NCBI GenBank assembly: GCA_028697875.1
Contig: JAQVEQ010000133.1
Location: 1-7,968 of the forward strand
Reading direction: 5' to 3'
DNA length: 7,968 nt
Source of the DNA: Novosphingobium sp.
Lineage (GTDB): Bacteria; Pseudomonadota; Alphaproteobacteria; Sphingomonadales; Sphingomonadaceae
A model generated the notes under the pieces. The model was not told the origin of the DNA. It did not search any database and saw only the letters and a program-made list of their open reading frames with translations. A program made the translations under genes and the position numbers. Positions 1 through 6,016 of this stretch are shown one piece after another (within the stretch, counting starts at the first letter, position 1; every line of letters begins with the position of its first letter).

Positions 1-304
1 CGATCCGGCTGACTGCCGCAACATGGCCCAGCAGCATGTTGCCGTGGGGTTCGAACGCCATGACCGCGCCGACGCGCGGCGTGCTGCCCCGCTGGTAACG
101 GCCTTCCGCCTGCCCCCACCAGGTATGGGCGTCGCCATAGATCTGGATGCCCGACACCTGCCGCGCATAAGGCACGCATTGTAGATAGGGCAGGCTGTCG
201 TCCTGTGTGACATCCCGCACGTCGCGCAGGGTTTCGGCCCCTACCGGTACTGCCGCCAAGGCGAACGCCGCACCGGCGGCTATCTTTGCAATCCATCCCG
301 TCAT
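1..304 (-). CDS. Exported CHAP-domain cysteine hydrolase (N-terminal part, cut by window edge)
   Basis: The first 101 residues are visible; the gene runs off the left edge. It opens with an export signal (Lys7, a hydrophobic run at 8-21, then a VGA cleavage site at 21-23), so the protein should act in the periplasm or outside the cell. The mature part holds the core of a CHAP domain (cysteine, histidine-dependent amidohydrolase/peptidase): QCVPYAR with the likely nucleophile Cys43, the aromatic stretch around AHTWWGQA (59-66), and GHVAAVSRI with the likely catalytic His94. CHAP enzymes cut peptidoglycan amide bonds, and sphingomonads carry short secreted members of this kind. Target specificity cannot be read from this fragment. 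The ATG at 304 is chosen because the signal peptide begins there; no strong Shine-Dalgarno precedes it. It is divergent from der, with a shared 137-bp control region. The family is fairly sure; the exact substrate is unknown. Confidence 0.85.
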   Translation of the reverse strand, partial: MTGWIAKIAAGAAFALAAVPVGAETLRDVRDVTQDDSLPYLQCVPYARQVSGIQIYGDAHTWWGQAEGRYQRGSTPRVGAVMAFEPHGNMLLGHVAAVSRI

Positions 305-328
305 GCGGAGCAGACTTGACCGATCAAC

Positions 329-357
329 GTTATCTTCACCCTGCCGGTTAAGGTTAA
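329..357 (-). promoter_or_regulatory. Candidate sigma-70 promoter for the CHAP gene
   Basis: Read on the minus strand, TTAACC (357-352) and GATAAC (334-329) are separated by exactly 17 bp. Each matches four of six consensus bases. A start site near 322 would give a leader of about 18 nt before the ATG at 304. The -35 hexamer is the first of two tandem TTAACC copies. This rests on pattern match only. Confidence 0.35.
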
Positions 358-361
358 TTTC

Positions 362-415
362 GCGGCAAGCATTTGCCGCCTCCTGGCAAGCGATTGCCGC
401 TTTTGCTTGCCAAGC
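362..415. repeat. Phased palindromes in the CHAP/der divergent region
   Basis: Two inverted repeats of the form GGCAA-N4-TTGCC lie exactly 21 bp apart, centred near 370.5 and 391.5. The first extends to 7-bp perfect arms (GCGGCAA at 362-368, TTGCCGC at 373-379); the second has 5-bp arms (385-389 and 394-398). The heptamer GGCAAGC recurs a third time, inverted, at 405-411 inside the palindrome GCTTG-C-CAAGC (405-415). A spacing of two helical turns suits cooperative protein binding on one DNA face. As RNA, each could also form a small hairpin in the der leader. The regulator is unknown. Confidence 0.6.
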
Positions 416-441
416 GCCGCCGGGCACGCCACCTGCGCGCG

Positions 442-1836
442 ATGTCATCCCGCAAGCTTCCCCAGGTGATCGTCATCGGCCGGCCCAATGTCGGCAAGTC
501 GACGCTGTTCAACCGGCTCGTCGGCAAGAAGCTGGCGCTGGTCGACGACCAGCCCGGCGTGACGCGCGACCGCCGCTTCGGCGAAGCGAGCCTGCTGGGA
601 CTCGATTTCACCGTGGTCGATACCGCCGGGTGGGAGGACGAAGACCCCGAAACCCTGCCTGGCCGGATGCGCGCCCAGACGGAAGTCTCGCTCAAGGACG
701 CCGACGTCGCACTGTTCGTGATCGACGCGCGCGCCGGGCTGACCCCGCTGGACGAGGAAATCGCCCGCTGGCTGCGCGGGCAGGACGTGCCCGTCGTGCT
801 GCTGGCCAACAAGGCCGAAGGCCGCGCCGGCGAGACCGGCATTCTCGAAGCCTACGCGCTCGGGCTTGGCGATCCCGTCCCTGTTTCCGCCGAACACGGC
901 GAAGGCATGGGCGACCTGTTCGAGGCGCTGCTGCCTCTGATCGGCGACATGCAGCCGGTCGAGGACGAGTTCGAAGAACAGGCGGAAGAAGAGGACGAGG
1001 CGCCCAGGGGTCCGCTCAAGCTCGCCATCGTCGGGCGACCGAATGCCGGCAAGTCCACGCTCATCAACCGCCTGCTCGGCGAAGACCGGCTGCTGACCGG
1101 GCCCGAGGCCGGGATCACTCGCGATTCGATCGCGATCGACTGGGAATGGACCAGCCCCAAGACCGGCGAGACGCGCGAGATTCGTCTGATCGACACCGCC
1201 GGCATGCGCAAGAAGGCCAAGGTCGTCGAAAAGCTGGAGCGGCTTTCCGTGGCCGACGCGCGCCATGCGATCGACTTCGCCGAAGTGGTCGTGCTGCTGC
1301 TCGATGCGACCAAGGGGCTGGAACACCAGGACCTCAAGATCGCCGACATGGTGCTGCAGGAAGGCCGCGCGCTGATGATCGCGATCAACAAGTGGGACGT
1401 GGCCGAAGACCCCTCGCACTTGTTCAACGGCATCCGCGAGGCGCTGAACGAAGGGCTGGCGCAAGTGCGCGGCGTGCCGCTGTTCTCCGTCTCCGCGCGC
1501 ACCGGCAAGGGGCTCGACGCCATGCTGGAAGCGGCGTTCGACCTGCGTGAGGCATGGAGCAAGCGCGTGCCGACCGCCGCGCTCAACCGCTGGTTCGACG
1601 ACGCGCTGGAAGCCAACCCGCCGCCCGCACCCGGCGGCAAGCGGATCAAGCTGCGCTACATCACCCAGATCAAGACGCGGCCGCCGACCTTCGCCATTTT
1701 CGGCACCCGGCTGGACATGCTGCCCAAGAGCTACGAACGCTATCTCGTCAATTCGATCCGCAAGAACCTGGGGTTCGACGCCGTCCCGGTCCGCGTGAAC
1801 CTGCGCAGCCCCAAGAACCCCTTCGCCAAGGGCTGA
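442..1836 (+). CDS. der: Ribosome biogenesis GTPase Der (EngA)
   Basis: Essential double GTPase that binds and helps mature the 50S ribosomal subunit in the cytoplasm. The 464 residues show the full family layout. GTPase domain 1 has P-loop GRPNVGKS (13-20), GVTRD (39-43), DTAGW (60-64), NKAE (123-126) and VSAEHG (148-153). A strongly acidic linker follows (about 173-187). GTPase domain 2 has GRPNAGKS (198-205), GITRD (224-228), DTAGM (251-255), NKWD (316-319) and VSARTG (350-355). The C-terminal KH-like RNA-binding domain (about 371-464) is intact. The base-recognition motif of domain 1 ends in Glu rather than Asp, a variant also known in other Der proteins. The ATG at 442 is chosen because homology begins there. 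A TTG at 373 would add 23 basic residues, but it falls inside the phased palindromes. No clear Shine-Dalgarno precedes the ATG. The next gene follows after 12 bp, suggesting an operon. Confidence 0.97.
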   Translation: MSSRKLPQVIVIGRPNVGKSTLFNRLVGKKLALVDDQPGVTRDRRFGEASLLGLDFTVVDTAGWEDEDPETLPGRMRAQTEVSLKDADVALFVIDARAGLTPLDEEIARWLRGQDVPVVLLANKAEGRAGETGILEAYALGLGDPVPVSAEHGEGMGDLFEALLPLIGDMQPVEDEFEEQAEEEDEAPRGPLKLAIVGRPNAGKSTLINRLLGEDRLLTGPEAGITRDSIAIDWEWTSPKTGETREIRLIDTAGMRKKAKVVEKLERLSVADARHAIDFAEVVVLLLDATKGLEHQDLKIADMVLQEGRALMIAINKWDVAEDPSHLFNGIREALNEGLAQVRGVPLFSVSARTGKGLDAMLEAAFDLREAWSKRVPTAALNRWFDDALEANPPPAPGGKRIKLRYITQIKTRPPTFAIFGTRLDMLPKSYERYLVNSIRKNLGFDAVPVRVNLRSPKNPFAKG

Positions 1837-1839
1837 GGG
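1835..1839 (+). promoter_or_regulatory. Ribosome binding site overlapping the der stop codon
   Basis: GAGGG begins inside the der TGA stop and lies 9 nt before the GTG of the flavoprotein gene. It decides the GTG start and suggests the two genes are translated from one mRNA. Confidence 0.6.
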
Positions 1840-1848
1840 CGCCTGCGC

Positions 1849-3033
1849 GTGGCAGGGGGGCAGCAGCACTACGACGCCATTGTCCTGGGCGGCGGGGCCG
1901 CCGGGCTGATGTGCGCGGCGACCGCCGGACAGCGCGGGCGGCGCGTGCTGGTGATCGAGCATGGGGACGAGCCCGGCAGGAAGATCCTCATTTCCGGCGG
2001 CGGGCGCTGCAATTTCACCAACCTGCACACCGCGCCCGACCGTTACCTGTCGGACAACCCCCACTTCGCCAAGTCGGCGCTCAGCCGCTACACCCCGCAG
2101 GACTTCCTCGAACTGGTCGGGCGCCACCAGATCGCCTGGCACGAGAAGACGCTGGGCCAGCTGTTCTGCGACGGCTCGGCGCGCCAGATCCTCGCCATGC
2201 TGCTGGACGAATGCGACCGGGGCGGCGTGACCATCGCCTGCGGGCAGGAGGTGCGCGAAGTCGGCCATGGGGACGGCCTGTTCCATGTGACGGCAGGCGC
2301 CATGACGGTCAGCGCCCCCGCGCTGGTCGTCGCGACCGGCGGCCCGTCGATCCCGAAGCTGGGCGCGACGGGCTTCGCCTACGACCTCGCCCGGCGGTTC
2401 TCGCTCAAGGTAGTGCAGCCCCGCCCCGCGCTCGTACCCCTGACGCTCGATGCCGGGGAAGCACTGTTCCGCGAGCTGTCGGGCGTTTCGACCGAAGTCG
2501 TCGCCAGCACCGGCAAGGCGCACTTCCGCGAAGCCGCGCTGTTCACCCATCGCGGACTGTCCGGCCCGGCGATCCTGCAAGTCTCCTCCTACTGGCGCCA
2601 CGGGGCGGAAATCGCCATCGACTTCCTGCCCGGCCTCGCACCGGAATGGCTGGTGGAAGCCAAGCGGACGAAGCCCAGGGCCACGCTCAAGGCCCTGCTG
2701 CGCGAGCGGCTGCCCGACCGGCTCGCCACGGCGCTGGCCGAACGCCTCGCGCTTGCCGCCCCGCTCGCCGACACGAAGGACGCCGCCTTGTGCGAGGCCG
2801 GCCGGCAGCTGTCGGGCTGGCGCTTCCACCCCAGCGGCACCGAAGGCTTCGCCAAGGCGGAAGTGACCGCGGGCGGTATCGGCACCGCCGAGCTGTCGTC
2901 GAAGACGCTGGCGGCGAAGAAAGTCCCCGGCCTCCATTTCGTGGGCGAGGCGGTGGATGTCACCGGCTGGCTCGGCGGCTACAATTTCCAGTGGGCCTGG
3001 GCGAGCGGCGTCGCGGCCGGGGAAGCCCTGTAA
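1849..3033 (+). CDS. BaiN/YhiN-type (HI0933 family) NAD(P)/FAD-dependent flavoprotein
   Basis: A 394-residue flavoprotein of the HI0933/YhiN/BaiN family. It shows the N-terminal dinucleotide-binding motif GGGAAG (14-19), the family signature GRKILISGGGRCNFTN (43-58), ATGG (162-165), THRGLSGP (233-240), and the C-terminal FAD-contacting block GEAVDVTGWLGGYNFQWAW (366-384). Length is normal for the family. The GGGRCN form places it with the YhiN/BaiN group and not the related PP_4765-type flavoproteins. Physiological substrates of most members are unknown; BaiN itself was linked to bile-acid metabolism in gut clostridia, which should not be carried over here. The GTG start at 1849 is supported by GAGGG at 1835-1839, which overlaps the der stop codon and sits 9 nt upstream. 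With only 12 bp after der, it is probably co-transcribed, although no functional link to ribosome assembly is known to me. Confidence 0.9.
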   Translation: MAGGQQHYDAIVLGGGAAGLMCAATAGQRGRRVLVIEHGDEPGRKILISGGGRCNFTNLHTAPDRYLSDNPHFAKSALSRYTPQDFLELVGRHQIAWHEKTLGQLFCDGSARQILAMLLDECDRGGVTIACGQEVREVGHGDGLFHVTAGAMTVSAPALVVATGGPSIPKLGATGFAYDLARRFSLKVVQPRPALVPLTLDAGEALFRELSGVSTEVVASTGKAHFREAALFTHRGLSGPAILQVSSYWRHGAEIAIDFLPGLAPEWLVEAKRTKPRATLKALLRERLPDRLATALAERLALAAPLADTKDAALCEAGRQLSGWRFHPSGTEGFAKAEVTAGGIGTAELSSKTLAAKKVPGLHFVGEAVDVTGWLGGYNFQWAWASGVAAGEAL

Positions 3034-3053
3034 TCGCAGGCCACCCACAATGT

Positions 3054-3077
3054 CGCCGGATTTTACAAATCCCGGCG
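3054..3077. promoter_or_regulatory. Dyad upstream of the sigma-54 promoter; possible enhancer site
   Basis: CGCCGGATTT (3054-3063), spacer TAC, then AAATCCCGGCG (3067-3077) forms a 10-bp inverted repeat with one extra C in the right arm. It lies about 70-93 bp upstream of the start site predicted from the sigma-54 promoter, which is where NtrC-type activators commonly bind. It could instead be a transcript-end hairpin for the flavoprotein gene (stop at 3033), but no T-tract follows on either strand. Confidence 0.45.
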
Positions 3078-3120
3078 CACCGGCGCGCTGTTAACCATAG
3101 AACTCTTACATTTCCGGGAT

Positions 3121-3136
3121 TGGTACGCCCTTTGCT
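3121..3136 (+). promoter_or_regulatory. Sigma-54 (RpoN) promoter of the PEP-CTERM gene
   Basis: TGGTACG (3121-3127), four bases, then TTTGCT (3131-3136) matches the RpoN consensus TGGCACG-N4-TTGCW at all but one position. The invariant GG (3122-3123) and GC (3134-3135) have the exact spacing. The predicted start is near 3147, giving a leader of about 24 nt that holds the GGAGGG Shine-Dalgarno at 3158-3163. PEP-CTERM genes in several proteobacteria are driven by RpoN with the PrsK/PrsR two-component system, so the context fits the motif. Confidence 0.85.
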
Positions 3137-3170
3137 TGTTCCTCCGTTTACTAATTCGGAGGGTCCAACG

Positions 3171-3887
3171 ATGCTGAGCCGCAAATCCCTGTCATTCCTT
3201 GCCGCAGCCGGCCTTGCGATGAGCGCCGCGCCTGCCCTGGCCGACACGATCACGCTGGATTCGGGCTCGATCGGGCAATCCTACACTTTCGACTACAACG
3301 GCTTTTCCGATTCGACGGTGGTCGACGGACTGACCGCATCGACCACGTTCACGCTGACCGGCATTTCCGGCAACCAGTACTACTTCGACTATTCGGTCAC
3401 CAACACCACCACCGACCCGATCGATTCCCGCGTGTCCTCGTTCGGTTTCAACGCCGACCCGAGCATTACCGGCGCAACGTCGACCGGCGCGTTCAGCTAC
3501 ACGACGCTCGATTCCAGCTATCCCAACGGGATCGGCGATATCAACGTGTGCTTCAAGGACGCCAATACCGGTTCGTGCAGCGGCGGCGGCAGTGGCGGGT
3601 TGACCGACGGCCAGACCGGCACCGGCACGTTCACCCTGACCTTTGCCGACCCGGTGTCGTCAGTGACGCTGGGCGATTTCTACGTCCGCTACCAGTCGGT
3701 CGACGGCGCGGGCAACATCACTTCGGCCAGCGGCTACGGCACCACCGGCAGCAGCACCACGAGCAGTTCTACCGGCGGCACCGAAGTGCCCGAACCGGGC
3801 ATGCTCGGCCTGATGGGCGCAGGCCTTGTCGCGATTGGCCTGCTGCGCCGCCGCCACCGTTACGGGGCGAACACGGCCGCTGCCTGA
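3171..3887 (+). CDS. PEP-CTERM sorting-domain surface protein, cistern-like
   Basis: A 238-residue secreted protein. It has a signal peptide (residues 1-24, ending ALA before Asp25), then a beta-rich, Thr/Ser/Gly-rich mature region. It closes with a PEP-CTERM sorting signal: VPEP (206-209), a hydrophobic segment (about 211-225) and the basic cluster RRRHR (226-230). Exosortases cut at such signals and release or attach the protein at the surface, often in exopolysaccharide-producing bacteria. Two Cys (127 and 136) flank a short turn, followed by a Gly/Ser-rich stretch; together with the N-terminal pattern this recalls the cistern family of PEP-CTERM proteins, an assignment I make from memory. 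A Ser/Thr run near 191-200 just before the sorting signal could be a glycosylated stalk. GGAGGG at 3158-3163 fixes the ATG at 3171. The gene is monocistronic behind a sigma-54 promoter. No exosortase lies in the window. Confidence 0.9.
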   Translation: MLSRKSLSFLAAAGLAMSAAPALADTITLDSGSIGQSYTFDYNGFSDSTVVDGLTASTTFTLTGISGNQYYFDYSVTNTTTDPIDSRVSSFGFNADPSITGATSTGAFSYTTLDSSYPNGIGDINVCFKDANTGSCSGGGSGGLTDGQTGTGTFTLTFADPVSSVTLGDFYVRYQSVDGAGNITSASGYGTTGSSTTSSSTGGTEVPEPGMLGLMGAGLVAIGLLRRRHRYGANTAAA

Positions 3888-3892
3888 TCCCC

Positions 3893-5410
3893 TCAACCCG
3901 CGGCTGCTTCAGCGGCTGCCGCGTGTTTCTGAATCGTCTGATTCCGAGGCGCCTTTTCCGCCGCCTGGCGGAGAAGGCGCTTTGCCCTTGCCGGGTCCTT
4001 GCCGCTCTTGAACAGGACCCACCCCGCCGTATCCATCACCGACGGATTGCCCGGCGCCAGCTTCAGGGCGCGTTCGGCAAAGGTCAGCGCCTTGTCCATA
4101 TTGCCCAGCATGAGCTGCGCGTTGGCCATGTTGTTGAGCACGATGACATTGCGCCCGTCCGTGACCGCCAGGATGCGGTTGTAAGCCGTCACCGCCCGCG
4201 CCCAGTCGCCCGCACGCATCGCCGCATCCGCTTCGGAAAGGTCGCTGCCGAGCGCTTCCGGCACCGGCCGCGCAGCCCGGGCCGCATAGCCGGCAGCGGC
4301 GGGATCGGCCGCGGCCCTGGCAATCCGGGCCATCAGCGCCAGTTCCTCGGGCCGCGCCTCGCGGCTGTCCGCGAACGGCTTGAAAGTCGCCAGCGCGCCG
4401 CGCGCATCGCCCGCCGCCAATTGCGCCCGCGCGAGCAGTGCCGCCGCCTTGCGGTTGGACGGCTGGGCGCGGACGATCGGCTGGACCTGGGCGATCGCCA
4501 GCTGGTCCTGCCCCAGTTCCAACAGGGCTTCGGCATAGACCATGCGCAGCGGGTGCAGCTTGGGCAGCTGCGCCTCCACCGGCTGGACGATTTCGCGGAC
4601 CTTGGTCCATTGCTTGCGCGCCAGCGACGACCGCGCTTTCAGATAAGTCAGTTCGAGGCTCTGCCCTCCGCGCTGCTCCACTTGCTTGAGCAGGCCGTCC
4701 AGTTCGTCGAGCCGGCCAAGATCGGCCAGGGCTTCCGCCTGTCCAACCAGCGCGGCAAGACTCGCCGGATAGAGGCTCGCCGCCCGCTTGTAGCGGTCCA
4801 GCGCCCGTTTCAGATCGCCCTCCACCTGGGCGATGCGTCCCCCGGCAAGCAGCGTGTCGATCCCTTCGGGCGCGGCCCGTTCCGCCTGCCGCAGCATGTC
4901 CCCGGCACCGGCCAGATCCCCCTGCATCAGCCGGAAACGGGCATAGTCGGCATAGGCGCGCGCATTGCCGCCCAGGGCAACCGCCTGCTTGAAATGATCT
5001 TCGGCAGCCGTGGCATCCTCGTGCTGCAAGGCGGCCAGCGCACGTAGCCTTTCCGCTTCCGGCGTGGCCACGCCGTCGAGCATTTTCACCGCGCTGTCGG
5101 GTGAGCGGCGCAGCAAGGCAGCTTCGGCGGACAGTTCGGCCAGTTCGCCCTGCGGCGCGCCGTTGGCGGACAGCTGTTCCAGCAGCGCCCCCGCGCCGTC
5201 GCCATCGCCCAGCGCCAGCAAGGTCTTCGCCTGGAGCAGTTGCATCTCCCGGTTGCCGGGGGCCTGCCGCAATGCCTCCACCAGATCGAGGCGGGCCGCC
5301 TGGTAATCGTGCGCGGCGAACTCCGCCTGGGCCTTGGCCAGCAGCGCCTCGGGCTTTTCGCCACAGGCCGCAAGCAATGCGAGCGCGGGCAGGAAAACGA
5401 GTTTCTTCAT
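3893..5410 (-). CDS. TPR-repeat lipoprotein, PrsT-like
   Basis: A 505-residue protein with a lipoprotein signal: basic MKK start, hydrophobic run, lipobox LAAC with the lipidated Cys16. Gly17-Glu18 follow, with no Asp at position +2, so outer-membrane retention is likely. The rest is almost wholly alpha-helical tetratricopeptide-like repeats (from about 24 to 500). The clearest are near the C-terminus: NNMANAQLMLGNMDKALTFA (426-445) and the following repeat with DTAGWVLFKSGK (470-481). This resembles PrsT, the TPR lipoprotein of PEP-CTERM/exosortase loci, but it is a little over half the usual PrsT length of about 900 residues. It may serve as a scaffold for polymer export or surface-protein assembly; that role is inferred. 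It converges on a PEP-CTERM gene with only 5 bp between stop codons. No strong Shine-Dalgarno precedes the ATG at 5410. A generic TPR lipoprotein is the alternative. Confidence 0.8.
   Translation of the reverse strand: MKKLVFLPALALLAACGEKPEALLAKAQAEFAAHDYQAARLDLVEALRQAPGNREMQLLQAKTLLALGDGDGAGALLEQLSANGAPQGELAELSAEAALLRRSPDSAVKMLDGVATPEAERLRALAALQHEDATAAEDHFKQAVALGGNARAYADYARFRLMQGDLAGAGDMLRQAERAAPEGIDTLLAGGRIAQVEGDLKRALDRYKRAASLYPASLAALVGQAEALADLGRLDELDGLLKQVEQRGGQSLELTYLKARSSLARKQWTKVREIVQPVEAQLPKLHPLRMVYAEALLELGQDQLAIAQVQPIVRAQPSNRKAAALLARAQLAAGDARGALATFKPFADSREARPEELALMARIARAAADPAAAGYAARAARPVPEALGSDLSEADAAMRAGDWARAVTAYNRILAVTDGRNVIVLNNMANAQLMLGNMDKALTFAERALKLAPGNPSVMDTAGWVLFKSGKDPARAKRLLRQAAEKAPRNQTIQKHAAAAEAAAG
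3949..3983 (+). terminator. Intrinsic terminator of the PEP-CTERM gene, inside the opposing CDS
   Basis: GCGCCTTTTCCGCC (3949-3962) and GGCGGAGAAGGCGC (3967-3980) form a 14-bp RNA stem, with one G-U pair in the plus-strand transcript and a 4-nt loop GCCT, followed by TTT (3981-3983) and a further T-rich stretch. It lies 62 bp past the PEP-CTERM stop. In the minus direction the stem is followed by CTCGG, not T, so it should stop plus-strand transcripts only. Confidence 0.65.
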
Positions 5411-5516
5411 GCGCTGAGCACTAAGCCGGGATGTTTGAAAAAATCCTGAAAGCCCCGCCTTTGCCTGTCACCTTCGGCGATACGGTTCCGGGCGGTTTTG
5501 CCATCGCGCGCGCCGT
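5411..5516. other. Intergenic gap before the TPR lipoprotein
   Basis: These 106 bp separate the helix-turn-helix gene from the TPR lipoprotein gene on the same strand. On the minus strand there is a T6 tract (5438-5443) but only a weak, bulged hairpin before it, so a terminator is not convincing. I see no clear promoter. Confidence 0.4.
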
Positions 5517-5960
5517 TCACCACACTTCCCCCGCGCCTGCCCGCCCCGCCGCCCGGTCGAGCCGGTCCAGCAGGCGCAGAAGCGCGGAATCGCAGGACTT
5601 TTTCGCCAGACCGCGATAGCGTCCGGCGCGCATGACCGGGCGGATCGTCCCTTCGAAAGCAAGGCGGGCCAGATCCTCGCCTGTAACCTTCCGCGGGGGC
5701 GATCCGAGCGCGACGTCCCATGCGGCGGCGAAGCCTTCCGCACCCGGCCTGCTCCGCAACTGGTACGCGCCCTTGCGGCTCATCCCCACGCGCCGCGCGG
5801 CTTCCGAAACCGATCCCGTTTCGGCAAGGAGGCCGATGAAGGCCCCCTGCCGTTCGACCGTCCAGCCATCGCCGCGCCCGCGCAACGGGACCGGCAGAAA
5901 AGCGGGCAGGCGGCCGCGAAAGCGGCGGCGCGGCGGATATTGGGAGGCATCGGACGTCAT
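5517..5960 (-). CDS. Small helix-turn-helix protein of unknown role
   Basis: A 147-residue protein. After a basic, Pro/Arg-rich N-terminus (11-30) comes a compact helix-turn-helix: WTVERQGAFIGLLAETG (33-49), VSEAARRVGM (51-60) as the first HTH helix, and SRKGAYQLRSRPG (61-73) as the likely recognition helix. The pattern (W-T-x-E-R-Q, G-S-V-x-E-A-A-R-x-V-G-M-S) is one I recognise from conserved hypothetical proteins of sphingomonads; it also resembles DNA-binding regions of small phage terminase subunits and insertion-sequence proteins. No ligand or catalytic domain follows, only a basic helical C-terminus (about 91-140). It is probably a DNA-binding protein; the target is unknown. The ATG at 5960 is the only sensible start, with a weak ribosome site. 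It lies upstream of the TPR lipoprotein on the same strand, which may make it a regulator of that module, but this is only suggestive. Confidence 0.7.
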   Translation of the reverse strand: MTSDASQYPPRRRFRGRLPAFLPVPLRGRGDGWTVERQGAFIGLLAETGSVSEAARRVGMSRKGAYQLRSRPGAEGFAAAWDVALGSPPRKVTGEDLARLAFEGTIRPVMRAGRYRGLAKKSCDSALLRLLDRLDRAAGRAGAGEVW

Positions 5961-6016
5961 CCGCCAGGATAAACGCGATTTTCCCGCGTGTAGGAAAGCG
6001 GTTTTTCGGACGCCCC

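Noticed and set aside
346..357. GGTTAAGGTTAA as a CtrA site
   Set aside because: CtrA boxes need TTAA-N7-TTAA; here the halves are only 2 bp apart. One copy fits better as a -35 element for the CHAP gene.
373..441. TTG start for der giving 23 extra residues
   Set aside because: The extension is basic, not family-like, has no ribosome site and lies over the phased palindromes.
207..1550. Open frame on the plus strand overlapping der
   Set aside because: An Arg/Ala-rich out-of-frame shadow of der and its leader with no recognisable motif.
445..3048. 867-codon open frame on the minus strand across der and the flavoprotein gene
   Set aside because: It is antisense to two clearly recognised genes. 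Its His/Arg/Ala/Gly-heavy translation shows no domain. Long antisense frames are common in GC-rich genomes.
1554..3170. Extended N-terminus in frame with the PEP-CTERM protein
   Set aside because: The frame is open back through the flavoprotein gene, but the signal peptide, GGAGGG site and sigma-54 promoter all fix the start at 3171.
3787..3801. TGCCCG-AAC-CGGGCA hairpin as a terminator for the TPR lipoprotein transcript
   Set aside because: The 6-bp stem encodes the conserved PEP motif region and has no T-tract on the minus strand.
3893..5047. Plus-strand open frame across the TPR lipoprotein gene
   Set aside because: Arg-rich antisense shadow of a gene with a lipoprotein signal and clear TPR repeats.
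5452..5466. Sigma-54-like spacing (AGGC...GGGGC, minus strand) before the TPR lipoprotein
   Set aside because: GG and GC spacing fits, but the -12 element lacks TTGC and the rest does not match.
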